This document shows, one piece after another, positions 48,525-59,903 of a stretch of DNA of 64,000 bases. Within the stretch, counting starts at the first letter, position 1; every line of letters begins with the position of its first letter. Source of the DNA: JAMHWF01 sp048500255 (GTDB taxonomy: Bacteria > Pseudomonadota > Gammaproteobacteria > Burkholderiales > Burkholderiaceae_C). Location of the stretch: assembly GCA_048500255.1 (NCBI GenBank), contig JASNYH010000006.1, positions 148,711-212,710 of the forward strand, read 5' to 3'. The notes under the pieces were generated by a model, which was not told where the DNA came from, searched no databases, and worked only from the letters and a program-made list of their open reading frames with translations. Made by a program: the position numbers and the translations under genes.

Positions 48525-50489
48525 TCACGGCTGCGCGTGCGCGGCCTCGCCGGCCCCGCTCAAGCGGAACACGGCCACCGCCTCGGCGAGGCGCTGCGCC
48601 TGCTCCCTGAGCGACCCGGCGGCGGCGGCGCTCTGCTCGACGAGCGCGGCGTTCTGCTGCGTCATCTGGTCGAGCTGGGTGACGGCGGTGTTGACCTGGC
48701 CGATACCGTCGGACTGTTCGCTCGACGCAGCCGTGATCTCGCCGATGATGTCGGTCACGCGCTTCACGGAAGCGACGATCTCGGTCATGGTGGAGCCGGC
48801 GTCGGCGACCAGGCGCGAGCCGGAGTCGACCTTGTCGACCGAGGCGCCGATGAGCGCCTTGATCTCCTTGGCGGCCTCGGCGGAGCGCTGTGCCAGCGAG
48901 CGCACTTCGCCGGCGACGACGGCGAAGCCGCGGCCCTGCTCGCCGGCGCGGGCGGCTTCCACCGCGGCGTTGAGCGCGAGGATGTTGGTCTGGAAGGCGA
49001 TGCCGTCGATGACGCCGATGATGTCGGCGATCTTGCGCGAGGAGGCGTTGATGTCGTCCATGGTGGAGACGACCTGGGTGACGACGGAGCCGCCGCGCTG
49101 GGCGACCTCGGCGGCCGAGGAGACGAGCTGGTTGGCCTGACGGGCGGCGTCGGCGCTTTGCCTGACGGTGCCGGTGAGCTGCTCCATCGAGCTGGCCGTC
49201 TGCTGCAGGTTGCTCGCCGCCTGTTCGGTGCGCGTGCTCAAGTCCTGATTGCCGTGGGCGATCTCTGCGCTCGCCGTCTTGATCGAGTCCACCGAGCTGC
49301 GCACGCCGTCGAGCGTTCGGTCGAAGCGCTGGCGCAGCGATTCGACATCGCGGATCAGCGTGCCGATCTCGTCGCGCTGCGAACTCGTCACCGGGCGCGT
49401 CAGATCGCCGTCGGCGAGCGCGCGCACCGCGATGCCCGCCTCGCGCAGCGGGCTGGAGATCCAGCGCCGCATCGTCCAGTACAGGCCGACGCCCAGCGCC
49501 GCCGCGGCGCCGGCGAGAAAGAGCCACAGAGCGGCCAGCGTGGCACGATGGTCGCGCATCGCCGCCGCTTCGGACACTTCGGCGACGACCCACCAGCCCG
49601 TGCTCTCGCTCTTGCGCATCACGGCGAAGGCGTCGCTCGACACCGCCGGCAACAACGACGGCGCCTCGGCCATATAGCCGTCGGCGGCGCCGTCCAAGCC
49701 GGTGAGCAAGCGCTCGACCGCCTCCGGCGCGACGACGTCGGCCAGCTTGCGGCCCTTGGCCTGCGGGTGGCTCACGAACAGCGCGCTCCCGGCACCGCCG
49801 CGCGGGTCGATCACGACGATGCCGCCGCTGCCGAAGAACTGCGCCTCGCCGGCCAGCCGGTCGACGGCCGCCTCGAAGGGCCCGAGGTCGAAGCCGATGA
49901 AGAGCGCTCCGACGACCTTGCCCTTGTCGTCGCGCGCCGGCTCGTAACGCGTCATGTAGGGCTTGCCGTAGAGGACAGAGCGTCCCGACCACGCCTTGCC
50001 GGCGAGCAGCGCGGCGTGCGCCGGGTGGTCGCGCGTCACGGCCAGGCCGGTGGCACGCTCGCCGCCGGGCTGCATCAGCGAGGTCGAGATGGCGAGCAGC
50101 TCGTCGCCCTTGCGCGCATAGACGCTGGCGATGCCGCCGGTGGCCTGCGCGAAGCGGTCGACCTGCTGGAAGTCGTCGCGCAGCGAGCCGCCGTAGCTCT
50201 TGAGATCGCCCGTCGCGTCGTCGTGCTCGAACATCGGCGCGAACTCGGGCTTGAAGACGGCGAACAGGCGCTCGGCCATCGTGCGCGCGCCGACGTCGAA
50301 GGCGTCGGCCGTGTCGGCCACGGCCTTGGCCTTGTCACCGACCCAGGCGACGGTGCGCTCGCGCGCCTGCTGCGTCGTGACGACGCTGATCGCGGCGGCG
50401 ATGCCGAGCAGCACGACGGCCAGGCTGATGCTGCCGTAGAGGGAGATCTGACGTGCGATCGAGACGGTACTGCCTGGCTTCATGCTCAT
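48525..50489 (-). CDS. Methyl-accepting chemotaxis protein with Cache_3-Cache_2 sensor
   Basis: A 654-residue chemoreceptor. The order is TM helix 1 (near residues 15-37), a large periplasmic Cache-type sensor (up to about residue 285), TM helix 2 (ALWLFLAGAAAALGVGLYW), a HAMP domain, and a cytoplasmic signalling region with the conserved hairpin (AFQTNILALNAAVEAARAGE). No CheR-docking pentapeptide is present at the C-terminus, which ends EAAHAQP. The ligand is unknown; Cache_3-Cache_2 receptors often sense small organic acids. No other che gene is nearby. ATG 50489 or 50483 may be the start. Confidence 0.92.
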   Translation of the reverse strand: MSMKPGSTVSIARQISLYGSISLAVVLLGIAAAISVVTTQQARERTVAWVGDKAKAVADTADAFDVGARTMAERLFAVFKPEFAPMFEHDDATGDLKSYGGSLRDDFQQVDRFAQATGGIASVYARKGDELLAISTSLMQPGGERATGLAVTRDHPAHAALLAGKAWSGRSVLYGKPYMTRYEPARDDKGKVVGALFIGFDLGPFEAAVDRLAGEAQFFGSGGIVVIDPRGGAGSALFVSHPQAKGRKLADVVAPEAVERLLTGLDGAADGYMAEAPSLLPAVSSDAFAVMRKSESTGWWVVAEVSEAAAMRDHRATLAALWLFLAGAAAALGVGLYWTMRRWISSPLREAGIAVRALADGDLTRPVTSSQRDEIGTLIRDVESLRQRFDRTLDGVRSSVDSIKTASAEIAHGNQDLSTRTEQAASNLQQTASSMEQLTGTVRQSADAARQANQLVSSAAEVAQRGGSVVTQVVSTMDDINASSRKIADIIGVIDGIAFQTNILALNAAVEAARAGEQGRGFAVVAGEVRSLAQRSAEAAKEIKALIGASVDKVDSGSRLVADAGSTMTEIVASVKRVTDIIGEITAASSEQSDGIGQVNTAVTQLDQMTQQNAALVEQSAAAAGSLREQAQRLAEAVAVFRLSGAGEAAHAQP

Positions 50490-50581
50490 GAGAAGACTTC
50501 GGTCGGACGGCCGGTGACGGGACGTCGATGCCGCGGGCATCGGCCACCGCGGGCCCGACTTGAGCCCGCCGCCACACTCTG

Positions 50582-50608
50582 CGGCCGATCGGCGGAAGCG
50601 ATCGGCCG
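50582..50608. repeat. Perfect 10-bp inverted repeat between uvrD and the chemoreceptor gene
   Basis: CGGCCGATCG, 7 bases, CGATCGGCCG. It lies in the 218-bp gap upstream of the chemoreceptor, which otherwise holds shorter GC palindromes. On the minus strand TTTT precedes rather than follows the stem, so it is not a terminator for uvrD. It may be a regulator site or a stem in the leader RNA. I see no clear FliA-type promoter. Confidence 0.6.
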
Positions 50609-50707
50609 AAAAGCGGGCCTGCCGGCGGACAGTTCCGCCGCCTCGGCGGGGCCGACCGGGTGCGCTGCCGCGCCGGACGGCCGCAGCACGGCGGCGGCCG
50701 GCGGCCG

Positions 50708-53009
<2,302 letters not shown>

Positions 53010-53011
<2 letters not shown>

Positions 53012-53726
53012 GGCAGGCATTCTAGGAGTCGGTGTCGGCGCGCTCGCCCTGGCGGCCGGCGCGCTCGCCCTGGCGGCGGGCGCGCTGGCGCATGCCACCG
53101 ACTGCGCGGCGCCTCGCGCGGCGCCCCGCCTGCTGCTCGAGCGCTACGTGTCGGCCGACTGCACCGCCTGCTGGCGCGCCGTGCCGCCGGTGCCCGAGCA
53201 ACCGCCCGCCCACGGCGCACCGCCCTTCGTGCTCGACTGGATCGTGCCGGGCGCCGCCGACGCGCCGCTGGCCCCGCGCGCGCTCGCCGATGCCGCGCCG
53301 CGCGCCGCGCGCGCCGGCACGCTGGCCGCCGACGAGGCCTTGACGCAGGCCACTCCGCTGCCGGCGCGCAGCGCGCTGCGCCTGGCGGTGACCGACGGCC
53401 CCGCGGTGCACGGCTGGATCGGCCTGCAGATCGAAGTGCGCTATGCGTCGACGCGCGCGCTGCCGGCCGGCCTGGCCGGCTGGCTCGCGCTCGTCGAACG
53501 CATCGACGCGGGCGACGGCGGCTCGCCGGTGGCGCGGCGCGTCGTGCGCGCCGTCGCCGGGCCGCTGGCGCTGCCCGGGCTGGCCGCGGGACGCACGGTG
53601 AGCCACCTGCACGCCTTTCGCCTCCCCGACGGCGCGCCGGTCGAGCGGCTCGGCGCCGTCGGCTGGCTCGAGACGCCGGCCGGCCGCGTGCTCGCCGTCG
53701 CCGAGCGCGACGCCTGCCGCCGCTGA
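53010..53726 (+). CDS. Predicted secreted protein of unknown function with CxxC motif
   Basis: A 238-residue protein. Its N-terminus is a long, repetitive hydrophobic signal peptide with GALALAA repeated, likely cleaved near ALAHA. The mature part has C51-x-x-C54 in YVSADCTACWRAV, plus C32 and a Cys near the end, which suggests a disulfide or redox site like those of thioredoxin-fold secreted proteins. The rest is Ala/Pro/Leu-rich with predicted beta segments. I do not recognise the family. No strong ribosome site is seen before ATG 53010. It precedes guaC by 40 bp. Confidence 0.65.
53037..53078 (+). repeat. Tandem 21-bp repeat in a signal-peptide coding region
   Basis: Two 21-bp copies (53037-53057 and 53058-53078) differ only at the last base and are followed by a partial third copy. 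Each codes seven residues (GALALAA), so a change in copy number keeps the frame and alters signal-peptide length. Confidence 0.8.
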
Positions 53727-53766
53727 CGCGCCCGCGGGCCACCGACCGAGGCGTAGGATCGGCGCC

Positions 53767-54744
53767 ATGGAAATCTTCGACTACGACAACATCCTGCTGC
53801 TGCCGCGCAAGTGCCGCGTCGAGTCACGCAGCGAGTGCGATGCGTCGACCGAGTTCGGCGGCCGGCGATTCAGGCTGCCCGTGGTGCCCGCCAACATGAA
53901 GACGGTGATCGACGAGCCGATCAGCGAGTGGCTCGCCGCCAACGGCTACTTCTACGTGATGCACCGCTTCGATCTCGACGCGCTGGCCTACGCCAAGCGC
54001 ATGCGGGCTCAGGGCCACTACGTGTCGATCAGCGCCGGCGTCAAGGCGGCCGACTATCAGCTCATCGACCACCTGGCGCTCGAAGGCGTCGGCGCCGACT
54101 ACGTGACGATCGACATCGCGCACGGCCACGCCGATGGCGTGCGGCGCATGATCGAGCACATCAAGCAGAAGCTGCCGCAGGCCTTCGTCATCGCCGGCAA
54201 CGTCGGCACGCCCGAGGCCGTGATCGACCTCGAGAACTGGGGCGCCGACGCGACCAAGGTCGGCATCGGCCCGGGCAAGGTGTGCATCACGCGGCTGAAG
54301 ACAGGCTTCGGCACCGGCGGCTGGCAGCTCTCGGCGCTGAAGTGGTGCGCGCGCGTCGCGACCAAACCCATCATCGCCGACGGCGGCATCCGCGATCACG
54401 GCGACATCGCCAAGAGCGTGCGCTTCGGCGCCGCGATGGTGATGATCGGCTCGCTGTTCGCCGGCCACGAGGAGAGCCCCGGCCAGACGGTCGAGGTCGA
54501 CGGCAAGCTCTACAAGGAGTACTACGGCTCGGCCAGCGACTTCAACAAGGGCGAATACCGCCACGTCGAAGGCAAGCGCATCCTCGAACCGATCAAGGGC
54601 CGGCTGGCCGACACGCTGCGCGAGATGCAGGAGGACCTGCAGAGCTCGATCTCGTATGCCGGCGGCACCCGGCTGGCCGACATCCGCAAGGTCAACTACG
54701 TCATCCTCGGCGGCGACAACGCGGGCGAGCATCTGCTGATGTAG
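53767..54744 (+). CDS. guaC: GMP reductase
   Basis: Converts GMP to IMP and ammonia with NADPH. The 325-residue protein matches the shorter bacterial type like that of B. subtilis. The catalytic Cys173 lies in GIGPGKVCITRLKTG, and FYVMHRFD and IADGGIRDHGDI are typical. The CBS pair of IMP dehydrogenase is absent. It lies 40 bp after the secreted protein and 103 bp before valS. Confidence 0.95.
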   Translation: MEIFDYDNILLLPRKCRVESRSECDASTEFGGRRFRLPVVPANMKTVIDEPISEWLAANGYFYVMHRFDLDALAYAKRMRAQGHYVSISAGVKAADYQLIDHLALEGVGADYVTIDIAHGHADGVRRMIEHIKQKLPQAFVIAGNVGTPEAVIDLENWGADATKVGIGPGKVCITRLKTGFGTGGWQLSALKWCARVATKPIIADGGIRDHGDIAKSVRFGAAMVMIGSLFAGHEESPGQTVEVDGKLYKEYYGSASDFNKGEYRHVEGKRILEPIKGRLADTLREMQEDLQSSISYAGGTRLADIRKVNYVILGGDNAGEHLLM

Positions 54745-54847
54745 CGCGCAGGCCGCCGCCTCTTGCCGCGGCGGCGGCTCCTACAATTCCCCCATCCACC
54801 ATTGCCTTTCGCCGGCCGGCGCCGCGCCGCCCGGCTGCGCCGTTCCC

Positions 54848-57703
54848 ATGACCGAACTCGCCAAGTCGTTCGAACCCGCCGCCATCGAGGCCCGCTGGGG
54901 CCCGCTGTGGGAGCGCAGCGGCGTCTACGAGCCGACGCTCGACCCGGCCAAGCCGTCGTTCTGCATCCAGCTGCCGCCGCCCAACGTGACGGGCACGCTG
55001 CACATGGGCCATGCGTTCAACCAGACGATCATGGACGCGCTGACGCGCTGGCACCGCATGCGCGGCCACAACACGCTGTGGCTGCCGGGCACCGACCACG
55101 CCGGCATCGCGACGCAGATCGTCGTCGAGCGTCAGCTGCAGAGCGACGAGGGCGTCTCGCGCCACGAACTCGGCCGCAAGAACTTCGTCGCCCGCGTGTG
55201 GGAATGGAAGCAGCAGAGCGGCTCGACGATCACGCAGCAGATGCGCCGCATGGGCGACAGCGTGAGCTGGAAGCACGAGTACTTCACGATGGACGAGAAG
55301 CTCTCGCGCGTCGTGACGGAGACCTTCGTGCGGCTGTACGACGAGGGCCTGATCTATCGCGGCAAGCGCCTCGTCAACTGGGACCCGGTGCTCAAGTCGG
55401 CCGTCTCGGACCTCGAGGTCGAGAGCGAGGAGGAGGACGGCCACCTGTGGCTGATCCGCTACCCGCTCGCCGACCAGCCCGACGACTCGCTCGTCGTCGC
55501 GACGACTCGGCCCGAGACGATGCTCGGCGACGTCGCCGTGATGGTGCACCCCGACGACGACCGCTACCGCGGCTTCGTCGGCCGGCACGTCACGCTGCCG
55601 CTGACCGGCCGCACGATCCCCGTGATCGCCGACGACTACGTCGACCGCGAGTTCGGCACCGGCGTCGTCAAGGTCACGCCGGCGCACGACGCCAACGACT
55701 ATGCCGTCGGCCAGCGCCACCGGCTGCCGATCCTCGGCGTGCTGACGCTCGACGCGAAGATCAACGACAACGCGCCCGCCGCCTACCGCGGGCTCGATCG
55801 GTTCGAGGCGCGCAAGCGCGTCGTCGCCGACCTCGACGCGCAGGGCCTGCTCGTCGAGACGAAGAAGCACAAGCTGATGGTGCCGCGCTGCGCGCGCACC
55901 GGGCAGATCGTCGAGCCGATGCTGACCGACCAGTGGTTCGTCGCGATGACGAAGCCCGGCCGCGACGGCAAGTCGATCGCCGAGGGAGCGATCGAGGCGG
56001 TGCAGGACGGCCGCGTGCGCTTCGTGCCCGAGCAATGGGTGAACACCTACAACCAGTGGATGACGAACATCCAGGACTGGTGCATCTCGCGCCAGCTCTG
56101 GTGGGGCCACCAGATCCCGGCCTGGTACGGCACGGGCGGCGAGCTCTTCGTCGCGCGCAGCGAGGACGAGGCGCGTGCCAAGGCGCAGGCCGCCGGCTAC
56201 GGCGGCGCGCTGACGCGCGACGAGGACGTGCTCGACACCTGGTACTCCTCGGCGCTGGTGCCGTTCTCGACGCTCGGCTGGCCGGAGAAGACGGTCGAGC
56301 AGGACCTGTTCCTGCCGTCGTCGGTGCTCGTCACCGGCTTCGACATCATCTTCTTCTGGGTCGCCCGGATGATCATGATGACGACGCACTTCACCGGCGA
56401 GGTGCCGTTCCGCGACGTCTACATCCACGGCCTGGTGCGCGACTCGCACGGCCAGAAGATGAGCAAGAGCGAAGGCAACGTGCTCGATCCGGTCGACCTG
56501 ATCGACGGCATCGCGCTCGAGCCGCTGCTCACCAAGCGCACGACGGGGCTGCGCAAGCCCGAGACGGCGCCGCGCGTGAAGAAGCAGACGCAGCAGGAGT
56601 TCCCCGACGGCATCCCCGGCTATGGTGCCGACGCTTTGCGCTTCACCTTCGCGGCGTTGGCCAGCCTCGGGCGCAACATCAACTTCGACAGCAAGCGCTG
56701 CGAGGGCTACCGCAATTTCTGCAACAAGCTCTGGAACGCGACGCGCTTCGTGCTGATGCAGTGCGAGGGGCAGGACTGCGGGCTGAAGGAACACACGAAG
56801 CAGGAGTGCGCGCCCGGCGGCCCGGCGCACGGCTACCTGCGCTTCTCGGCGGCCGACCGATGGATCACGGGCGAGCTGCAGCGCGTCGAGGCCGCCGTCG
56901 AGCAGGGCTTCGCCGACTACCGGCTCGACAACGTCGCCAACGCCATCTACTCGTTCGTCTGGGACGAGTACTGCGACTGGTACCTCGAGATCGCCAAGGT
57001 GCAGCTCGCCGCCGGCAGCGACGCCGCCGCGCAGCGCGCGACCCGGCGCACGCTGCTGCGCGTGCTCGAGACGACGCTGCGCCTGCTGCACCCGATCGCG
57101 CCGTTCATCACGGCCGAGCTGTGGGAGCGCGTCGCCGTCGTCGCAGGGCGCAAGGCCGAGGGCGGCGAGGCCTCGATCGTCACCGCGCCGTATCCGAAGG
57201 CGCAGCCCGAGAAGATCGATCCCGCGGCTGCGGCCTGGGTCGAGCGGCTGAAGGCGCTCACCGGCGCGACGCGCAACCTGCGTGCCGAGATGAACCTCTC
57301 GCCGGCGCAGCGCGTGCCGCTGCTGGTGCACGGCGAAGCGGCCTTCGTCGCCGAGGCGGCGCCGCTGCTGAAGGCGCTGGCGCGACTGTCCGGGGTGGAA
57401 CAGGTCGCCGACGAGGCGGCATTCGCTGCGCGCACGCAGGCCGCGCCCGTCGCGGTGCAGGGCGATGCGCGCATCGCGCTGCACGTCGAGGTCGACGTGG
57501 CGGCCGAGCGCGAGCGCCTGGCCAAGGAGATCGCGCGCCTGGAGGCCGAGGTCGCCAAGGCCCAGGCCAAGCTCGGCAACGCGAGCTTCGTCGAGCGCGC
57601 GCCGGCGGCGGTGGTCGATCAGGAAAAGGCGCGGCTGGCCGGCTTCACGTCGACGCTGAGCCGGTTGCGAGATCAAGCGGCTCGCCTGGCCCCGTCCCCC
57701 TGA
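54848..57703 (+). CDS. valS: Valyl-tRNA synthetase
   Basis: A 951-residue class I synthetase. The HIGH-like motif lies in PPPNVTGTLHMGHAF, KMSKS in GQKMSKSEGNVLDP. An editing (CP1) domain with TTRPETMLGDVAVMVHP is present, and the C-terminal coiled coil (AERERLAKEIARLEAEVAKA) is intact. The last 59 bases overlap the end of the convergent dehydrogenase-like gene. Confidence 0.98.
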   Translation: MTELAKSFEPAAIEARWGPLWERSGVYEPTLDPAKPSFCIQLPPPNVTGTLHMGHAFNQTIMDALTRWHRMRGHNTLWLPGTDHAGIATQIVVERQLQSDEGVSRHELGRKNFVARVWEWKQQSGSTITQQMRRMGDSVSWKHEYFTMDEKLSRVVTETFVRLYDEGLIYRGKRLVNWDPVLKSAVSDLEVESEEEDGHLWLIRYPLADQPDDSLVVATTRPETMLGDVAVMVHPDDDRYRGFVGRHVTLPLTGRTIPVIADDYVDREFGTGVVKVTPAHDANDYAVGQRHRLPILGVLTLDAKINDNAPAAYRGLDRFEARKRVVADLDAQGLLVETKKHKLMVPRCARTGQIVEPMLTDQWFVAMTKPGRDGKSIAEGAIEAVQDGRVRFVPEQWVNTYNQWMTNIQDWCISRQLWWGHQIPAWYGTGGELFVARSEDEARAKAQAAGYGGALTRDEDVLDTWYSSALVPFSTLGWPEKTVEQDLFLPSSVLVTGFDIIFFWVARMIMMTTHFTGEVPFRDVYIHGLVRDSHGQKMSKSEGNVLDPVDLIDGIALEPLLTKRTTGLRKPETAPRVKKQTQQEFPDGIPGYGADALRFTFAALASLGRNINFDSKRCEGYRNFCNKLWNATRFVLMQCEGQDCGLKEHTKQECAPGGPAHGYLRFSAADRWITGELQRVEAAVEQGFADYRLDNVANAIYSFVWDEYCDWYLEIAKVQLAAGSDAAAQRATRRTLLRVLETTLRLLHPIAPFITAELWERVAVVAGRKAEGGEASIVTAPYPKAQPEKIDPAAAAWVERLKALTGATRNLRAEMNLSPAQRVPLLVHGEAAFVAEAAPLLKALARLSGVEQVADEAAFAARTQAAPVAVQGDARIALHVEVDVAAERERLAKEIARLEAEVAKAQAKLGNASFVERAPAAVVDQEKARLAGFTSTLSRLRDQAARLAPSP

Positions 57704-58622
57704 ACTCGCGCGCCGGCAGCGGCGTGCCCTTGAGCAGCTCGTCGATGCGCTTGGCGACGGCCCAGGCGCTGCGGCTGCGCGACTCGCGCGTCGTGCTGGC
57801 GACGCGCGGCGTGATCTGCAGCGACTCGATGCCGTGCAGCGGCCGGCCCGGGTCGAGCGCGCCGGGGTCGAGGCTGTCGAGCCAGCAGGCGGCCATGCGG
57901 CCGCTCGCCAGCGCCTCGGCCAGTGCGAGTTCGTCGAACAGCGCCGAGTGCGCGATGCTCACCAGCACCTGGTTGGGTTTGCAGTAAGGGAGGAAGCGCT
58001 CGCCGATCAGCCCGCGGTAGCGGCTGAAGTACGACAGCTGCACGCACACGGCGTCGGCCTCCTCGAGCAGCTCGCGCAGGCCCAGCGGCTCGACGCGCCA
58101 GCGCGCCCAGACGCCGTCGCTGGCGTGGACCGACGGGTCGTAACCGATGACGCGCGAGCCGAAGCCCGACAGGATCTGCACCAGCGAGCGCGCCGACGGT
58201 GCCATGCCGACCAGCCCGACCGTCGCGCCGCCGAGCTCCCGCCCGACGAGCAGGCCGTCGGACGACTCGACCGGGATGCGGCGCAGCATCGACAGCAGCG
58301 CGCCGATCATGAACTCGGCCTCGGCGAGCGCCGAGGCCGTGAGGCTGCGCACCACCTCGACGTTGGCGCGCGAGCAGGCCTCGAGGTCGATGTTCTCCGA
58401 GCCCTCGCTGACGCGGCCGACGGCGCGCAGCAGCGGCGCATAGTGCAGCGCCGTCGCATCGAGCGCGACCGAGGGCGGAATGATCAGCGCGCGCACGTTG
58501 AACAGCGCCTGGCGGAAGGCACGCGGATCGCTCTGCAGATCGGGCGCGTAGCGCACCGTATGGCGCTCGACCAGCCACTGCATGACTTCGGTCTCGAGCG
58601 GTTCGACGATCAGCAAGTCCAT
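57645..58622 (-). CDS. D-2-hydroxyacid-dehydrogenase-fold protein lacking catalytic residues
   Basis: A 325-residue protein with the two-domain layout of D-isomer-specific 2-hydroxyacid dehydrogenases. The nucleotide loop that should read GxGxxG is GMAPSA at residues 139-144, so two glycines are Ala. The catalytic Arg position (usually ARGxxVDE) is His225 in SIAHSALFDE, and the catalytic His (usually TPH) is Arg273 in ITPRVAS. NAD-dependent catalysis of the usual kind is therefore unlikely. It is divergent from galU (72 bp) and overlaps valS at its 3' end. A non-catalytic or altered role is inferred. Confidence 0.8.
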   Translation of the reverse strand: MDLLIVEPLETEVMQWLVERHTVRYAPDLQSDPRAFRQALFNVRALIIPPSVALDATALHYAPLLRAVGRVSEGSENIDLEACSRANVEVVRSLTASALAEAEFMIGALLSMLRRIPVESSDGLLVGRELGGATVGLVGMAPSARSLVQILSGFGSRVIGYDPSVHASDGVWARWRVEPLGLRELLEEADAVCVQLSYFSRYRGLIGERFLPYCKPNQVLVSIAHSALFDELALAEALASGRMAACWLDSLDPGALDPGRPLHGIESLQITPRVASTTRESRSRSAWAVAKRIDELLKGTPLPAREFRGTGPGEPLDLATGSAST

Positions 58623-58694
58623 GCGCTGGCGGGGCGGGCCACGGGGCGCTCGCACGCGACGTGCGTGCCACAATCGACCCGTCTCCTGGATTGT

Positions 58695-59573
58695 ATGAAC
58701 ATGTTGATCAACAAAGCCGTCTTTCCCGTCGCCGGCCTCGGCACCCGCTTCCTGCCGGCCACGAAAGCGCAGCCCAAGGAAATGCTGCCGGTGGTCGACA
58801 AGCCGCTGATCCAGTACGCCGTCGAGGAGGCCTATGCGGCCGGTGTGCGTGAGATGATCTTCGTCACCGGCCGCCACAAGCGGCCGATCGAGGACCACTT
58901 TGACATGACGTTCGAGCTCGAGGTAGCCCTCGATCAGGCGGGCAAGCAGGAGTTGCTCGACGTGGTCCATTCCGTCAAGCCCGACGACATGGAGTGCATC
59001 TACGTGCGCCAGGCGCAGGCGCTTGGCCTCGGCCACGCCGTGCTGTGCGCCAAGCGGCTGATCGGCGACGAGCCATTCGCCGTGCTGCTGGCCGACGATC
59101 TGATGGTGGGATCGCCTCCCGTGCTGGCGCAGATGGTCGAGCAGTACGAGGAGTGGCGCGCGTCGATCCTGGCGGTGCAGGAGGTGCCGGCCGAGCACAC
59201 GCGCCGCTACGGCATCGTCGCCGGCACGCAGGTCAACGAGCGCATCGTCGACGTGACGCGCATCGTCGAGAAGCCGGCGCCGGTGGACGCGCCGTCGCGC
59301 CTGGGCGTGGCCGGGCGCTACATCCTGACGCCGGGCGTGCTGCACGAGATCGCCAGCCAGCCGCGCGGCGTGGGCGGCGAGATCCAGCTCACCGACGGCA
59401 TCGCCGGCCTGCTGCGCCGCGAGAAGGTGTTCGCCTACCGCTACGAAGGCAAGCGCTACGACTGCGGCAGCAAGGAGGGCTTTCTCGAGGCCAACGTCGA
59501 GCTGGCGCTGCAGCATCCGCAGCTCGGGCCGGGGTTCCGCCAGTTTCTCGATCGCGTCACGTCGGAGGGCTGA
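58695..59573 (+). CDS. galU: UTP-glucose-1-phosphate uridylyltransferase
   Basis: Makes UDP-glucose for envelope polysaccharides. The 292-residue protein has the nucleotidyltransferase signature GLGTRFLPATKAQPKEMLPV, followed by ADDLMVGSPP and GGEIQLTDGIAGL. ATG 58695 is used; ATG 58701 is in frame two codons later. No capsule or lipopolysaccharide cluster is nearby. Confidence 0.96.
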   Translation: MNMLINKAVFPVAGLGTRFLPATKAQPKEMLPVVDKPLIQYAVEEAYAAGVREMIFVTGRHKRPIEDHFDMTFELEVALDQAGKQELLDVVHSVKPDDMECIYVRQAQALGLGHAVLCAKRLIGDEPFAVLLADDLMVGSPPVLAQMVEQYEEWRASILAVQEVPAEHTRRYGIVAGTQVNERIVDVTRIVEKPAPVDAPSRLGVAGRYILTPGVLHEIASQPRGVGGEIQLTDGIAGLLRREKVFAYRYEGKRYDCGSKEGFLEANVELALQHPQLGPGFRQFLDRVTSEG

Positions 59574-59576
59574 CGA

Positions 59577-59598
59577 GCAGCGTCCCGCGGGGCGCTGC
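59577..59598. terminator. Stem-loop between convergent galU and tusA
   Basis: GCAGCGTCC pairs with GGCGCTGC-type bases (one T-G wobble) around a short loop, just after the galU stop. There is no U-run. Same style as the other convergent-end hairpins in this window. Confidence 0.4.
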
Positions 59599-59648
59599 GG
59601 TCTGCGGCTGCATCGCCGTCGGCGCCGCGGGCGCGACGGCGCCCGGCG

Positions 59649-59876
59649 TCAGCGCCGGCGCAGCAGGTGGACGAACTCGTCGCCGAAGGTGTTCTGCTCG
59701 ATCAGCTCGTTGCCCGTCTGGCGCGCGAAGGCCTGGAAGTCGCGCAGCGAGCCGGGATCCGTCGCGACGACGCGCAGCGTCTCGCCGCTGCGCAGTTCGG
59801 CCAGCGCCTTCTTCGCCTTGAGGATGGGCAAGGGGCAGTTCAGGCCGCGGGTGTCGAGTTCTTTGGTGGCTTCCAT
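59649..59876 (-). CDS. tusA: TusA-family sulfur carrier protein
   Basis: A 75-residue protein with the CPxP motif GLNCPLPILKAK (Cys14 is the sulfur-carrying residue) and the family end FVHLLRRR. TusA proteins accept persulfide sulfur and pass it on for tRNA thiolation or other uses. It lies 27 bp after the Nudix gene. Without tusBCD nearby its partner is not known; a sulfurtransferase (36451-37305) and cysM are in the same window. Confidence 0.88.
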   Translation of the reverse strand: MEATKELDTRGLNCPLPILKAKKALAELRSGETLRVVATDPGSLRDFQAFARQTGNELIEQNTFGDEFVHLLRRR

Positions 59877-59903
59877 GGCGGGTGTCCTCGCGAACGGTTC
59901 ATT

